From assembly GCA_028112705.1 (NCBI GenBank), contig JAOGYN010000007.1, positions 25,904 to 89,903 of the forward strand: a DNA stretch of 64,000 nucleotides. The letters run 5' to 3'. This document shows positions 18,662 to 27,873 of the stretch, one piece after another. A program made the translations under genes and the position numbers. The stretch comes from GCA-002712045 sp028112705 (GTDB lineage Bacteria; Pseudomonadota; Alphaproteobacteria; Rhodobacterales; Rhodobacteraceae). The notes under the pieces were generated by a model. It was not told the origin of the DNA. It did no database searches and saw only the letters and a program-made list of their open reading frames with translations. Position 1 is the first letter of the stretch. Every line of letters starts with the position of its first letter.

Positions 18662-19315
18662 ATGAAATTTTTTGTAGATACAGCAGATATTGCCGCAATT
18701 TCTGAGCTAAACGAAATGGGTATGGTAGATGGGGTAACAACAAATCCGTCGTTAATATTGAAATCTGGTCGTGACATTTTAGAAGTCACAAAAGAGATCT
18801 GCTCTATTGTTGACGGACCAGTTAGTGCAGAAGTTGTCGGAACCGATGCTGACACAATGATAGCTGAGGGACAAAAATTAGCAAAAATTGCACCAAACAT
18901 TGCAGTAAAGGTTCCTTTAACTTGGGCAGGATTGAAAACATGCAAAACATTAACAGAAGAAGGTTACATGGTTAATGTTACCCTTTGTTTTAGTGCAAAC
19001 CAAGCGCTATTGGCCGCAAAAGCTGGTGCAACATTCATTTCACCCTTTATTGGTAGATTAGACGACATTAATGTAGATGGAATGGATTTAATATCAGAAA
19101 TTAGACAAATTTATGATAATTTTGACTTCAAAACAGAAATATTAGGTGCCTCAATTCGTACAGTTAATCATGTAACACAATGTGCATTAATTGGTGCTGA
19201 TGTTATCACCGCTCCACCCAATGTTTTAAAAATGTTAGCTGAGCATCCATTAACAACAAAAGGGCTTGAAATATTTATGGAAGACTGGGCAAAAACTGGG
19301 CAAAAAATAATTTAA
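18662..19315 (+). CDS. transaldolase / fructose-6-phosphate aldolase
   Basis: The 217-aa protein belongs to the small transaldolase subfamily (TalC/MipB/FSA type). The N-terminus MKFFVDTAD carries Asp6, followed by GVTTNPSL with Asn28 and the Schiff-base lysine Lys83 in AVKVPLT. The LCFSANQALLAAKAGATFISPFIGRLDD segment is typical. By sequence alone, transaldolase and fructose-6-phosphate aldolase activity cannot be separated; transaldolase is the usual activity in this lineage. The ATG is preceded by AGGAAA. It heads a same-strand run with the DUF484 gene, xerC and pcs. Confidence 0.93.
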   Translation: MKFFVDTADIAAISELNEMGMVDGVTTNPSLILKSGRDILEVTKEICSIVDGPVSAEVVGTDADTMIAEGQKLAKIAPNIAVKVPLTWAGLKTCKTLTEEGYMVNVTLCFSANQALLAAKAGATFISPFIGRLDDINVDGMDLISEIRQIYDNFDFKTEILGASIRTVNHVTQCALIGADVITAPPNVLKMLAEHPLTTKGLEIFMEDWAKTGQKII

Positions 19316-19329
19316 ACCTTGGAAAAAAA

Positions 19330-20040
19330 ATGAACAATGTAAAAAACCCAACCGAGAAATTAAAAGAAACAATCCTAACAAACCCTAATATAATATTAGA
19401 AGACCCAGAACTTATGGATGCACTTCTTAATGCGCAAAGTAATTTGCGAGGAGATAATATAGTTGATCTTCGTGGCGCAGCTATGAAGCAGCTAGAGAGA
19501 AGGCTAGAAAAAGTTGAAAATACACATAATGATGTGATTGCTATGGCTTACGAAAACCTATCTGGTGCAAGTCAAATACAGCGAGCAATATTAAAGCTCT
19601 TAGAGCCCAATGACTTTCCAAGTTTCATAAAGAGATTGTCAAAAGAAGTTAAAGAAATATTAAATGTTGAACATATTGGTCTTATATTGGAGACAAATGC
19701 CGCCAGCGAAAACCTAACATTACTAAAAAGTTTAAATCCAATAACAATCGTGGTTGGTGAAAATACTATTAAAGATTATTTATCAAATTCAGGGCATTTT
19801 CCTTCACAAACGATAACATTAAGGTCAAATGTAAACACATCTCATCAATTCTATGAAAATAATAAGCAGATAATATCATCTGAAGCATTATTAATGTTAA
19901 ATTTTGAAAGCGTTAATGTTAAGGGCCTTTTAATATTAGGTTCTCAGAAAAAGGAAAAGTTCACTACTGGTCAAGGAACTGAATTATTAACATTTTTTGC
20001 CAATGTTTTTGAAAGAACTTTGGCCCGTTGGTTGATTTGA
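19330..20040 (+). CDS. DUF484 family protein
   Basis: The 236-aa protein has an N-terminal helix with ILTNPNIILEDPELMDALL and GDNIVDLRGAAMKQLERRLEKV, the usual DUF484 opening. A GAF-like region follows (about 95-235), ending with LLTFFANVFERTLARWL. Its function is not established. It is commonly found directly upstream of xerC, as here, where its 3' end overlaps the proposed xerC start by 13 bp. This suggests co-expression with the chromosome-dimer recombinase. Confidence 0.85.
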   Translation: MNNVKNPTEKLKETILTNPNIILEDPELMDALLNAQSNLRGDNIVDLRGAAMKQLERRLEKVENTHNDVIAMAYENLSGASQIQRAILKLLEPNDFPSFIKRLSKEVKEILNVEHIGLILETNAASENLTLLKSLNPITIVVGENTIKDYLSNSGHFPSQTITLRSNVNTSHQFYENNKQIISSEALLMLNFESVNVKGLLILGSQKKEKFTTGQGTELLTFFANVFERTLARWLI

Positions 20041-20957
20041 ATAGTCAAAGATCAGCAACCTCCAACTTAGTAGAGGATTGGCTTACCTGGTTGAAATCAT
20101 TGGGTGGGAGATCAAACAAAACAATTATCGCTTACAGAAACGACGTTTTCAATTTTATAAAATTCATGTCAAAACATTTTCAAAACGAGATATCTCCTAC
20201 AAAATTGAAAACTATAGAATTAATTGATATGAGAGCTTGGATGGCATTTGAACGAACTAACGGCCTTTCTTCTAGATCAGTTTCTAGAAAACTCTCTGCA
20301 ATCAAAGGTTTCTTCATCTGGCTTGGCGAACAAGAAAACTTTGAACCCACAAGTGTATTAGCTGTTCGATCACCAAAATTTCATAATAAATTACCTCGGC
20401 CCTTAGAAAAAAATGCTGCTAAAAACCTTATTTTAACTGTTAAATCGCAAAATAAACTTGACTGGGTATCAGCACGTGATGGTGCTGTATTAACTCTTTT
20501 ATATTGCTGTGGCCTTAGAATTTCGGAAGCCTTAAGCCTGACAAAATCAGATGCACCTCTAACAGAAGTTTTGCGAATAAAAGGTAAAAATAATAAAGAA
20601 CGTGTGGTCCCAGTTATTAAAATAGCAATTGATTGTGTAAATGAATATATCAGACTTTGTCCGTTTAGCTCTACTAGAGATGGACCATTATTCATTGGTG
20701 TAAGAGGAGGCCCATTAAACCCAAGAATTATTCAAAAAGTAACAGAAAAAGCTAGAAGAAAATTAGGCCTAGAAGAAAGTGCAACTCCCCATGCGATGAG
20801 GCATTCCTTTGCTACACATTTATTAGAAGCAGGTGGTGACTTGCGTGCTATACAAGATTTGTTGGGTCACTCTTCGTTATCTACAACTCAAAATTACACA
20901 GCCGTTAATCAAGAAAAGTTAATGGAAATATATAAAAGTGCTCATCCGAAGGCTTGA
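20028..20957 (+). CDS. xerC: tyrosine recombinase XerC
   Basis: Site-specific recombinase that resolves chromosome dimers at dif together with XerD. The 309-aa protein has the SAM-like N-terminal DNA-binding domain (about 14-105). All catalytic residues are present: Arg164 (CGLRISE), Lys187 (KGKNNKE), His255 and Arg258 (HAMRHSFATH), His281 (LGHSSL) and nucleophile Tyr290. The start is TTG at 20028 inside the end of the DUF484 gene; another TTG at 20037 is possible, and neither has a strong ribosome-binding site. XerD in principle fits the same pattern, but the DUF484 neighbour favours XerC. Confidence 0.92.
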   Translation: MVDLNSQRSATSNLVEDWLTWLKSLGGRSNKTIIAYRNDVFNFIKFMSKHFQNEISPTKLKTIELIDMRAWMAFERTNGLSSRSVSRKLSAIKGFFIWLGEQENFEPTSVLAVRSPKFHNKLPRPLEKNAAKNLILTVKSQNKLDWVSARDGAVLTLLYCCGLRISEALSLTKSDAPLTEVLRIKGKNNKERVVPVIKIAIDCVNEYIRLCPFSSTRDGPLFIGVRGGPLNPRIIQKVTEKARRKLGLEESATPHAMRHSFATHLLEAGGDLRAIQDLLGHSSLSTTQNYTAVNQEKLMEIYKSAHPKA

Positions 20958-20997
20958 AGGCTTTGCAATCTTTAACTTTTGGTTTTATTAGTAATTG

Positions 20998-21693
20998 ATG
21001 ATGCATAAAACTCGAGCACTTTTTGTCCACTTATTTACTGCCACTGGGGCCGTATTTGCAATGCTAGCTATGTTAGCAGCAGTCGATGGAAAATGGGACA
21101 TTATGTTTGTCTGGCTTGTCATTGCTTTTATTGTTGATGGAATAGATGGGCCGTTAGCGAGAAAGTATAACGTAAAAAAATATGCTCCACAGTATGACGG
21201 TTATTTACTTGACCTCATTATAGATTACTTAACTTACGTATTTATTCCAGCCTTTGCACTATTTAAAAGTGGGCTTTTTGATAAGGATTGGACTGGATGG
21301 GTTTGTATAATAGTAATTACATTTGGAAGTGTTATTTATTTTGTCGACACACGAATGAAGACTAAAGACAACTCTTTCTCTGGGTTTCCTGCTTGTTGGA
21401 ATATGGTAATTCTAGTCTTTTTTGCTCTAGAGCCAAACTTTTGGATTATTTTGGGCATTGTCATTGCTCTTACTTTATCAATGTTTCTCCCAGTGGAATT
21501 CGTCCATCCAGTAAGAACAAAAAGATGGCGCTTGGTAACTCTACCAACCGCCTTCTTGTGGACAGCGTGTGCCGGTTTGGCCGCTTGGGTTGATTTTGAC
21601 CCCGGTCCAATTGTTTTGTTTGGTCTCAGTTTATCAAGCATTTATTTACTCTTAGCTGGACTTTTTATGCAACTTTCCCCACAAAAAAAATAA
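20998..21693 (+). CDS. pcs: phosphatidylcholine synthase
   Basis: It condenses CDP-diacylglycerol with choline to form phosphatidylcholine in the inner membrane. The protein is about 231 aa with around eight hydrophobic helices. The CDP-alcohol phosphotransferase motif is visible as DG-PLAR (Asp51, Gly52, Arg56, counted from the TTG at 20995) and, after a 12-residue gap, G-YLL-D-LII-D (Gly69, Asp73, Asp77). This longer spacing is characteristic of Pcs. The frame opens at TTG 20995, but the ATGs at 20998 or 21001 are more likely starts. It follows xerC by 40 bp and converges with the transglycosylase gene. Confidence 0.92.
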   Translation: MMHKTRALFVHLFTATGAVFAMLAMLAAVDGKWDIMFVWLVIAFIVDGIDGPLARKYNVKKYAPQYDGYLLDLIIDYLTYVFIPAFALFKSGLFDKDWTGWVCIIVITFGSVIYFVDTRMKTKDNSFSGFPACWNMVILVFFALEPNFWIILGIVIALTLSMFLPVEFVHPVRTKRWRLVTLPTAFLWTACAGLAAWVDFDPGPIVLFGLSLSSIYLLLAGLFMQLSPQKK

Positions 21694-21737
21694 AGATAAT
21701 TTTTCTTCAATAATTTCAAATTATGCTGATAAAAAGC

Positions 21738-23705
21738 TCAAGGTGTTCGAGTTAACCTTATTTTCACAGAAGAGTTCATGTTATCATGTAATTTAGCTCT
21801 ATAAATCAACACACCTTCTAAAACTCGCATAATATAGTTTCTTGTTTCATTGAACGGGATATGCTCAATCCAATCTATGTAATCGACATCCTTATTTCGT
21901 GGATCACCATATCGCTTTACCCAACTGTCCATTCTAGTCGGGCCAGCATTATATGCACCAAAACTTAAAAGAAAAGATCCATCATACTTACCCATTAAGT
22001 AATTTAGATATTCAGCTCCTAACTCTACGTTATATTCCCAATCAGTAATCAATCTCTTTGAAGAGTATTTATAGTTCAGATCAGCCGATACTTTTTTTGC
22101 TGTTCCAGGCATAATTTGCATAAATCCTCTTGCACCAGCTCCACTCTTAGCTCTCAAATTAAACTCACTTTCACGTCTAGCTATTGCTAATAAAATTTCC
22201 GGTCTAATTTTCCATGATAACTTTGCTAGTTCATGCACAGGGTAATATGCATTAGAGTAAATCCTACCTTCTTTAGCTGCCTGCTTCGCAATTGCTAACG
22301 CAAGAAATTCACTCTTTTGATTTAATAAATAGTCAGCTAACTGCCGGTGTTCATGCACATTTAAGCCTTCTGCAAAGTGTAAAAAAAATCTTTTAGATAA
22401 AATATCTGCGTTTGAATCATAAAAAAGAACAGCTAGACGAAAAATATCAGTTTTATTAAATTTCTCTATAGATATTTCAGTATTAATCTCAGACGAGACT
22501 AGAGAACTCTCAAATTTCGCACCAATTTTTTCAGCTGATAATTGGCCATAGAAGCTACTTTGATTTTGTGCGCCAAGGCGATAATAGTATCTTGCTAGCC
22601 TTAATTCATTAATTTCCTCATGTGCTCTTCCTAACCAATACCCCGCACGCCCCAATGAGATAGGAGTCTTCACTGCATTCAGAAAATTATTAAAATGAGC
22701 AATTGCTTGTGCTGGTTTATTTAATTTTCTCAGGCTGACATACCCCGATAACCATTCTAAATCAGCATAATCAGACCCACCAAGAACAAAATGATTTGAT
22801 GCCAAAAAATACGCTAACTCTGGTTTATTGTCCCTCATAGCCTGTCTTGCATAATCTCGCCTTTTGCGAGACCATTTGCTTGGAACACTTAGTGTTGACT
22901 TAGAAATACTTTGTTCCGTCAAAATTTCTTTTGCTCCTTCTGAACGACCTTTCATTACCCGCCATAAAAACCGCTCATATGCTAAGCCTGGATCTGATTT
23001 TAAGTTGGGTGGTACTTTTTTTATCAAAACATCCACACCATAATTTTGCTGCCTAAGAGAGATCCTAGCCTTAGCTAAAGCTTGAGTATCTTTGCTTAAA
23101 TATGGTAAAAGTCGTTTGGCTTCCCTAGTCATGCCATTCCATAAAAGAAATTCACTGCGTTCATTCACAAAGGGTACTGTTAAACTACCATGTGTTGTTA
23201 TAAAAAAATTAAATTCATTTTTTTTTAAACTTAATTCAGACCAAGCACGCTTAATTTCTCTAACCGCGGCATCACTATCATGTATTTTTTGGTAAGCTTC
23301 TATCAAACAAATTGCTCCAAATCCTGTAGACGGTTGTGAGTTACTGAAATATGTAATCACTTCTTTTGGTGTTGTTTTTTTTGATATCTTCGCTTCACCT
23401 TTTTGTCTTAAAATTTGCAAACCAGGCCAATGCGAATAATTGCTTAAGAAAAACTGGTAATCCCTAAATGAGCCAAATCCTTTACGCAATTTCACCCAGC
23501 TTATGAAGGTTTTTACGGCTGGCTCATTAAGTTTTCTTGACAACTCTTCTGCAGTGTTCCACTGCTCTCTATCAACAGCTAAGATCAAATTTTTCATAAC
23601 TTTTTTTTCTGCAACTAGGTTTGCTGAAAAACCAACATCTACAGAAAGAAAATAGAAAAAAACCCATACCAACGCCCTACTTTGATTTGACTTAAATAAT
23701 AGCAT
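21738..23705 (-). CDS. soluble lytic murein transglycosylase (SLT family)
   Basis: It cleaves peptidoglycan glycan strands with formation of 1,6-anhydro-muramic ends in the periplasm. The frame extends to 23756, but I place the start at the ATG 23703-23705 because AGAAGG lies six bases upstream and a signal peptide then follows at once (about 655 aa). The long middle region is an alpha-helical superhelix. The catalytic C-terminal domain has ARRESEFNLRAKSGAGARGFMQIMPGT, with the catalytic Glu in RRES, and later GAYNAGPTRMDSW. It resembles Slt70 in size. Confidence 0.9.
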   Translation of the reverse strand: MLLFKSNQSRALVWVFFYFLSVDVGFSANLVAEKKVMKNLILAVDREQWNTAEELSRKLNEPAVKTFISWVKLRKGFGSFRDYQFFLSNYSHWPGLQILRQKGEAKISKKTTPKEVITYFSNSQPSTGFGAICLIEAYQKIHDSDAAVREIKRAWSELSLKKNEFNFFITTHGSLTVPFVNERSEFLLWNGMTREAKRLLPYLSKDTQALAKARISLRQQNYGVDVLIKKVPPNLKSDPGLAYERFLWRVMKGRSEGAKEILTEQSISKSTLSVPSKWSRKRRDYARQAMRDNKPELAYFLASNHFVLGGSDYADLEWLSGYVSLRKLNKPAQAIAHFNNFLNAVKTPISLGRAGYWLGRAHEEINELRLARYYYRLGAQNQSSFYGQLSAEKIGAKFESSLVSSEINTEISIEKFNKTDIFRLAVLFYDSNADILSKRFFLHFAEGLNVHEHRQLADYLLNQKSEFLALAIAKQAAKEGRIYSNAYYPVHELAKLSWKIRPEILLAIARRESEFNLRAKSGAGARGFMQIMPGTAKKVSADLNYKYSSKRLITDWEYNVELGAEYLNYLMGKYDGSFLLSFGAYNAGPTRMDSWVKRYGDPRNKDVDYIDWIEHIPFNETRNYIMRVLEGVLIYRAKLHDNMNSSVKIRLTRTP

Positions 23706-23831
23706 TGGCACCCTTCTTAGTAGCAAACCACTAACATACACTTGATTTATTAGCAATTTCTTGGCAGTTCATACTAGAAACTATTTTATTTATATTTTAA
23801 ATTGGAAATATTAAGCTTAGGAGCAATAAAT

Positions 23832-24704
23832 ATGTTTAAAGGATCGATTACGGCTTTAGTGACACCATTTTCAAATGGTGAGGTTGACAATATTGCTCTC
23901 AAAAATCTTGTAAACTGGCAAATTTCTGAAGGTTCTAAGGGATTAGTACCCGTTGGAACTACAGGTGAAAGTCCAACACTTACTCATACTGAGCATGAAA
24001 TGGTTGTAGAGCAAGTTGTAAAAGAAAGTGCCAACAGGGTACCAATAATTGCTGGTGCTGGTTCAAATAACACAGCCGAAACAATTAGATTCATGCAGCA
24101 TGCTGAATCTGTTGGTGCAACTGCTGGCCTAGTCGTAACACCTTATTATAATAAACCCACTCAAGCTGGTTTAATTGAACACTTTTCTCAAGCACATAAC
24201 GCGGCAAATATCCCAATAATTATCTACAATATACCCGGTCGTTCAGCAGTTGATATGTCGCCCGAAACAATGGGAATACTATCGAAATTACCGAGAATTA
24301 TTGGTGTTAAAGATGCAACTGGAGATTTATCAAGGGTTCCACAACAGCGTATAACTTGTGGAGAAAATTTTATACAATTATCTGGTGAAGACGCTACTGC
24401 TCTTGGATTTAATGCACACGGCGGAATAGGTTGTATTTCAGTAACATCAAATGTTGCTCCACGATTATGCTCAGAATTTCAAGAAGCAACGCTGAATGGG
24501 GACTTTTCGTTAGCATTAGAAATCACAGACAAATTGATGCCTTTACATCAAGCCATTTTTACTGAGCCCGGATTATGTGGGGTAAAATATGGACTATCTC
24601 TTCTTGGGTTTTGCTCGACAGAAGTTCGATCACCTTTGATACAATTACATGATGATACCAAAATAAAAATAAAGAATGCTATGAAATTCGCGGGTATTTT
24701 GTAA
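23832..24704 (+). CDS. dapA: 4-hydroxy-tetrahydrodipicolinate synthase
   Basis: It condenses pyruvate with aspartate semialdehyde in the lysine and diaminopimelate pathway. The 290-aa protein has the Schiff-base Lys160 (GVKDATGD), Tyr132, Thr43-Thr44 (GTTGESPT) and Tyr106 in the expected places. The frame could start at a TTG ten codons upstream, but ATG 23832 has AGGAG eight bases upstream and gives the family's usual MFKGSITALVTPF opening. It is 88 bp upstream of smpB on the same strand. Confidence 0.97.
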   Translation: MFKGSITALVTPFSNGEVDNIALKNLVNWQISEGSKGLVPVGTTGESPTLTHTEHEMVVEQVVKESANRVPIIAGAGSNNTAETIRFMQHAESVGATAGLVVTPYYNKPTQAGLIEHFSQAHNAANIPIIIYNIPGRSAVDMSPETMGILSKLPRIIGVKDATGDLSRVPQQRITCGENFIQLSGEDATALGFNAHGGIGCISVTSNVAPRLCSEFQEATLNGDFSLALEITDKLMPLHQAIFTEPGLCGVKYGLSLLGFCSTEVRSPLIQLHDDTKIKIKNAMKFAGIL

Positions 24705-24713
24705 AATTAAACA

Positions 24714-24731
24714 AAAAGGCCATGACCTTTT
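24714..24731 (+). terminator. weak hairpin after dapA, possible terminator
   Basis: AAAAGG (24714-24719) and CCTTTT (24726-24731) make a 6-bp stem with a 6-base loop just after the dapA stop, followed by TAATAATTT. The stem is short and the T tract is interrupted, so termination is uncertain. Confidence 0.35.
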
Positions 24732-24792
24732 AATAATTTAGAAAAAAAGATTACGGCTTTAAATTTTTGCAACTATAGATTGCAGGTAAAAT

Positions 24793-25260
24793 ATGAATGA
24801 TAATGAAAACTATAAAATAGCATCTGAAAATCGCAAGGCAAGGTACAATTATGCGATAGAGGATGACATTGAATGTGGGATTATTCTAGAAGGCTCAGAA
24901 GTTAAATCATTACGATTAGGTGGGAGTAATATAGCCGAAAGTTATGCTAATGTTGAGAACGGTGAATTGTGGTTAATTAACAGTTATATAGCACCATATA
25001 ATCAGGCAAAAACTTTCAGACATGACGAGCGCCGGAAGCGTAAATTACTTGTCTCAAAGCGTGAGCTATCCAAATTATGGTCTGCTGGCGCTCGTGAAGG
25101 AATGACCTTAGTTCCATTAGTGTTATATTTTAACCACAAAGGTACCGCTAAAATAAAAATTGGAATTGCTAAAGGCAAAACGAATGTCGACAAGCGTGAG
25201 ACTGAAAAAAAGCGAGACTGGCAGAAACAGAAAGCGAGACTATTGCGCTCACATAATTAA
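24793..25260 (+). CDS. smpB: SsrA (tmRNA)-binding protein SmpB
   Basis: It binds tmRNA and delivers it to stalled ribosomes in trans-translation. The 155-aa protein shows the OB-fold signatures: IASENRKARYNYAIED at the start, GIILEGSEVKSLRLG near residue 35-50, and the AYIAPY-like INSYIAPYNQA. The basic tail KRETEKKRDWQKQKARLL enters the mRNA channel. The length is normal for the family. No tmRNA gene is visible nearby. The dapA-smpB order is common in alphaproteobacteria. Confidence 0.97.
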   Translation: MNDNENYKIASENRKARYNYAIEDDIECGIILEGSEVKSLRLGGSNIAESYANVENGELWLINSYIAPYNQAKTFRHDERRKRKLLVSKRELSKLWSAGAREGMTLVPLVLYFNHKGTAKIKIGIAKGKTNVDKRETEKKRDWQKQKARLLRSHN

Positions 25261-25333
25261 ATTTTCTGAATATATGGTTAGTCTAAGCTAGTAAAAAAAT
25301 TTGAAGATTTAGTTCATGAACTCAACTCAAGTA

Positions 25334-25362
25334 TTGTAACATTTAATAAGCGAACATACACT
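25334..25362 (+). promoter_or_regulatory. possible promoter of the sulfurtransferase-aminotransferase pair
   Basis: TTGTAA (25334-25339) and TACACT (25357-25362) are spaced by 17 bp, 23 bp upstream of the ATG. Each hexamer matches at four positions. A 12-bp palindrome at 25311-25322 lies just upstream. Confidence 0.38.
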
Positions 25363-25385
25363 TAAAAGAAAACTATGGTTACATA

Positions 25386-26237
25386 ATGTTATCAAATGAT
25401 CCACAAGTATTAGTTTCAACATCATGGTTACTTAAGCATTTAAACGATCCTGATTTAAGAATTATAGATGCAAGCTGGTACTTACCAAAAATGAAGCGTG
25501 ATGGCTTCAAAGAATATGAAGAAAAACATATACCAGGTGCACGATTTTTTGATATTGATGAAATCTGTGATATTCAAAGTAATCTTCCACATATGGTACC
25601 CACTTCACAGAAATTCATAAGTAGAATGAAAGCTTTAGGTATTGGTGACGGACATCAGATTGTTGTTTATGATGGGTACGGTTTATTCTCTGCAGCACGC
25701 GTTTGGTGGATGTTTCGCTTATTTGGGAAAAAAAATGTTGCTGTACTTGATGGAGGTCTTCCAAAGTGGCTATCTGAAAATCATCCAATTGATAACAAAA
25801 AACCACTGTTGCGGGATCGTCATATAACGGTACAATATCAGGCAAGTCTCATAAAAGACGTCACCCAGGTTGCTGCTTCGTCAAAACTTTCCACTGCAAC
25901 AATTTTAGATGCCAGAAGTATCCCTAGGTTCAAAGGAGATGAAATGGAACCACGGCCTGGCTTGCGTTCAGGTCATATACCTGGGTCTAAAAATCTCCAT
26001 TATGAAATTCTTTTAAATAGAGATGGAACTTTAAAGTCTGAGACTCAAATAAGAGAAATTTTAACTAATAATGGCGTTGATACTTCCAAAACAATCATCA
26101 CAACTTGTGGCTCAGGTGTGACTGCTGCAATTCTGAACTTGGCTCTGGAACGAGCAGGTTATAAGGATCACTCTCTATACGATGGATCTTGGAGTGAATG
26201 GGGAATGTATCCAGATTTAAAGGTGGATAAAGGGTAA
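25386..26237 (+). CDS. 3-mercaptopyruvate sulfurtransferase-type rhodanese
   Basis: The 283-aa protein has two rhodanese domains in tandem (about 8-140 and 155-280). The first has VSTSWLLKHL and RIIDASWYLP. The second has ILDARSIPRFKG and the active-site loop TTCGSGVTAA. The CGSGVTA loop, rather than CRKGVT, points to mercaptopyruvate as sulfur donor (SseA type) rather than thiosulfate. It is 2 bp upstream of an aromatic/aspartate-type aminotransferase, which could supply 3-mercaptopyruvate from cysteine. That pairing is inference. Confidence 0.92.
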   Translation: MLSNDPQVLVSTSWLLKHLNDPDLRIIDASWYLPKMKRDGFKEYEEKHIPGARFFDIDEICDIQSNLPHMVPTSQKFISRMKALGIGDGHQIVVYDGYGLFSAARVWWMFRLFGKKNVAVLDGGLPKWLSENHPIDNKKPLLRDRHITVQYQASLIKDVTQVAASSKLSTATILDARSIPRFKGDEMEPRPGLRSGHIPGSKNLHYEILLNRDGTLKSETQIREILTNNGVDTSKTIITTCGSGVTAAILNLALERAGYKDHSLYDGSWSEWGMYPDLKVDKG

Positions 26238-26239
26238 CA

Positions 26240-27424
26240 ATGTTAGAAAACCTCCAACAACAGCCTTCAGATAAAATATTAGATCTGATGCAAATATTTA
26301 CAGAAGATACCCGTGAAAACAAACTAGACCTTGGAATTGGCGTTTACAAAAACGAATTGGGTAAAACACCAATAATGGAATCTGTAAAAAAAGCTGAAAA
26401 AATTTTATGGCTTAAAGAAGAAACAAAAGCTTATACTAAGCTTGCTGGTGACCTAAGTTACCTCAAAGCAATGAAGGGCTTAATATTAGCTGACAGTGTT
26501 GATGATGACAGAGTATCTGCAGCACATACACCAGGAGGAACTGGTGCTATAAGACAAGGGTTTGAACTAATAAGAATAGCCTCACCAAAAGCAAAAATAT
26601 GGATATCAAACCCAACTTGGCCAAATCATATTTCAATTTTAAATTTTCTAAATATGGACCATGAAGAATATATTTATTTTGACAAAAATACTTGTGATTT
26701 AGACTTTGATGGCATGATATCAAGTCTAAACAGAGCAAAACCTGGTGATATAGTGTTATTACATGGTTGCTGTCATAATCCGACAGGCGCAAACCTTGAT
26801 CAAAAGCAATGGCAAGAATTAGTAGACTTTTTGAATAAAAAACAATTACTGCCGTTTATTGACATTGCCTATCAAGGATTTGGCAATGGTTTAATTGACG
26901 ATGCTTATGGGGTTCGCTTGTTAGCAGAGCAATGTGATGAAATGATTTTAGCAGCAAGTTGTTCTAAAAACTTTGGCATTTACAGAGAACGCACTGGTAT
27001 AATATTTACTATTTCAAAAGATGAAGAATGCAAAATATTATCACAAGGCACTTTAGCTTTTTTGAATAGACAAAATTTCTCATTTCCACCAGATCATGGT
27101 GGGAAGTTAGTCTCATTAATATTGAATGATGAACATTTAAAAAAAAGCTGGATAGATGAGTTAGAAGGTATGAGATTAAATATGTTAGAAATTAGAAAAA
27201 TGTTAGTCAAAGAGCTACGAATACTATCAGGATCCCACAGATTTGACTTTTTGGGCAAACATCGCGGTATGTTCTCACTCATCGGCGCAAGCAAAGAGCA
27301 GGTTATAGAAATTAGAAAAAAACATGCTATTTACATGATTGAAGATAGTAGAATAAATATTGCGAGTTTAAACAAAAATACCGTTGCTACGTTAGCAAAT
27401 GCTATTATCGATGTTGGTGTTTAA
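26240..27424 (+). CDS. aromatic amino acid / aspartate aminotransferase (class I)
   Basis: The 394-aa PLP-dependent enzyme is of the AspC/TyrB type. Motifs include LDLGIGVYKNELGKTPIM near the start, GGTGAIRQGFELI, ISNPTWPNH, the CCHNPTGANLD segment, and the PLP lysine in AASCSKNFGIYRERTG. It probably transfers amino groups between 2-oxoglutarate and aromatic amino acids or aspartate; the exact preference is not readable. It is co-transcribed with the sulfurtransferase (2-bp gap) and converges with the small lipoprotein gene. Confidence 0.93.
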   Translation: MLENLQQQPSDKILDLMQIFTEDTRENKLDLGIGVYKNELGKTPIMESVKKAEKILWLKEETKAYTKLAGDLSYLKAMKGLILADSVDDDRVSAAHTPGGTGAIRQGFELIRIASPKAKIWISNPTWPNHISILNFLNMDHEEYIYFDKNTCDLDFDGMISSLNRAKPGDIVLLHGCCHNPTGANLDQKQWQELVDFLNKKQLLPFIDIAYQGFGNGLIDDAYGVRLLAEQCDEMILAASCSKNFGIYRERTGIIFTISKDEECKILSQGTLAFLNRQNFSFPPDHGGKLVSLILNDEHLKKSWIDELEGMRLNMLEIRKMLVKELRILSGSHRFDFLGKHRGMFSLIGASKEQVIEIRKKHAIYMIEDSRINIASLNKNTVATLANAIIDVGV

Positions 27425-27430
27425 TGGTAT

Positions 27431-27745
27431 TCAGCCACAAAAAGTTCGACTCACATCATTATTTTCATCTAAAGTTATAGTTAACCGATTGGGTGAGAAG
27501 TCCATTGGTATAAAACTATCATGTGGGATTAAACGTTTCTCACCATTAAATCCAATTATATCCAATAAAATTTCTAATGCTTCTTTATTTTGACCTTTTA
27601 AATCAGTGAAGGCCGATTCATCACAAATATATACTGGTTCAGTTTCTACAATTTCCTCTTCCTTAAAATATAGGTCCTCGCAACCACTTAAAGTTGTAAA
27701 GAGCATTATACCAATCAAGGTCAAATATTTATAATAAGAAAACAT
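27431..27745 (-). CDS. small lipoprotein with I78-type protease-inhibitor-like domain
   Basis: The protein is about 104 aa from the ATG at 27743-27745; a TTG two codons upstream is also possible. The signal peptide ends in a lipobox LSGC (Cys22), so it should be a lipoprotein. The mature part has the outline of peptidase-inhibitor family I78: a Cys near the start (VYICDESAF), a helix, then SPNRLTITLDENNDVSRTFCG at the C-terminus, where the final Cys-Gly is typical. The two cysteines probably form a disulfide. Inhibition of a serine protease is plausible from the family but unproven. Confidence 0.68.
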   Translation of the reverse strand: MFSYYKYLTLIGIMLFTTLSGCEDLYFKEEEIVETEPVYICDESAFTDLKGQNKEALEILLDIIGFNGEKRLIPHDSFIPMDFSPNRLTITLDENNDVSRTFCG

Positions 27746-27873
27746 GGTCAAATTCCAAAATTATAGGTAATCAATTACGAAAACTTAACATTTCATAAGC
27801 ACTTTACACAATAGGTTGCCTACTAGTTAATATAAAAAATCATAACGTAAGTAAAATCTTAAAGGTTCCTGAA

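Noticed and set aside
20028..20957. Tyrosine recombinase as the integrase of a mobile island
   Set aside because: Length, catalytic residues and the DUF484 neighbour fit housekeeping XerC. No att-like repeats, tRNA gene or cargo genes are near.
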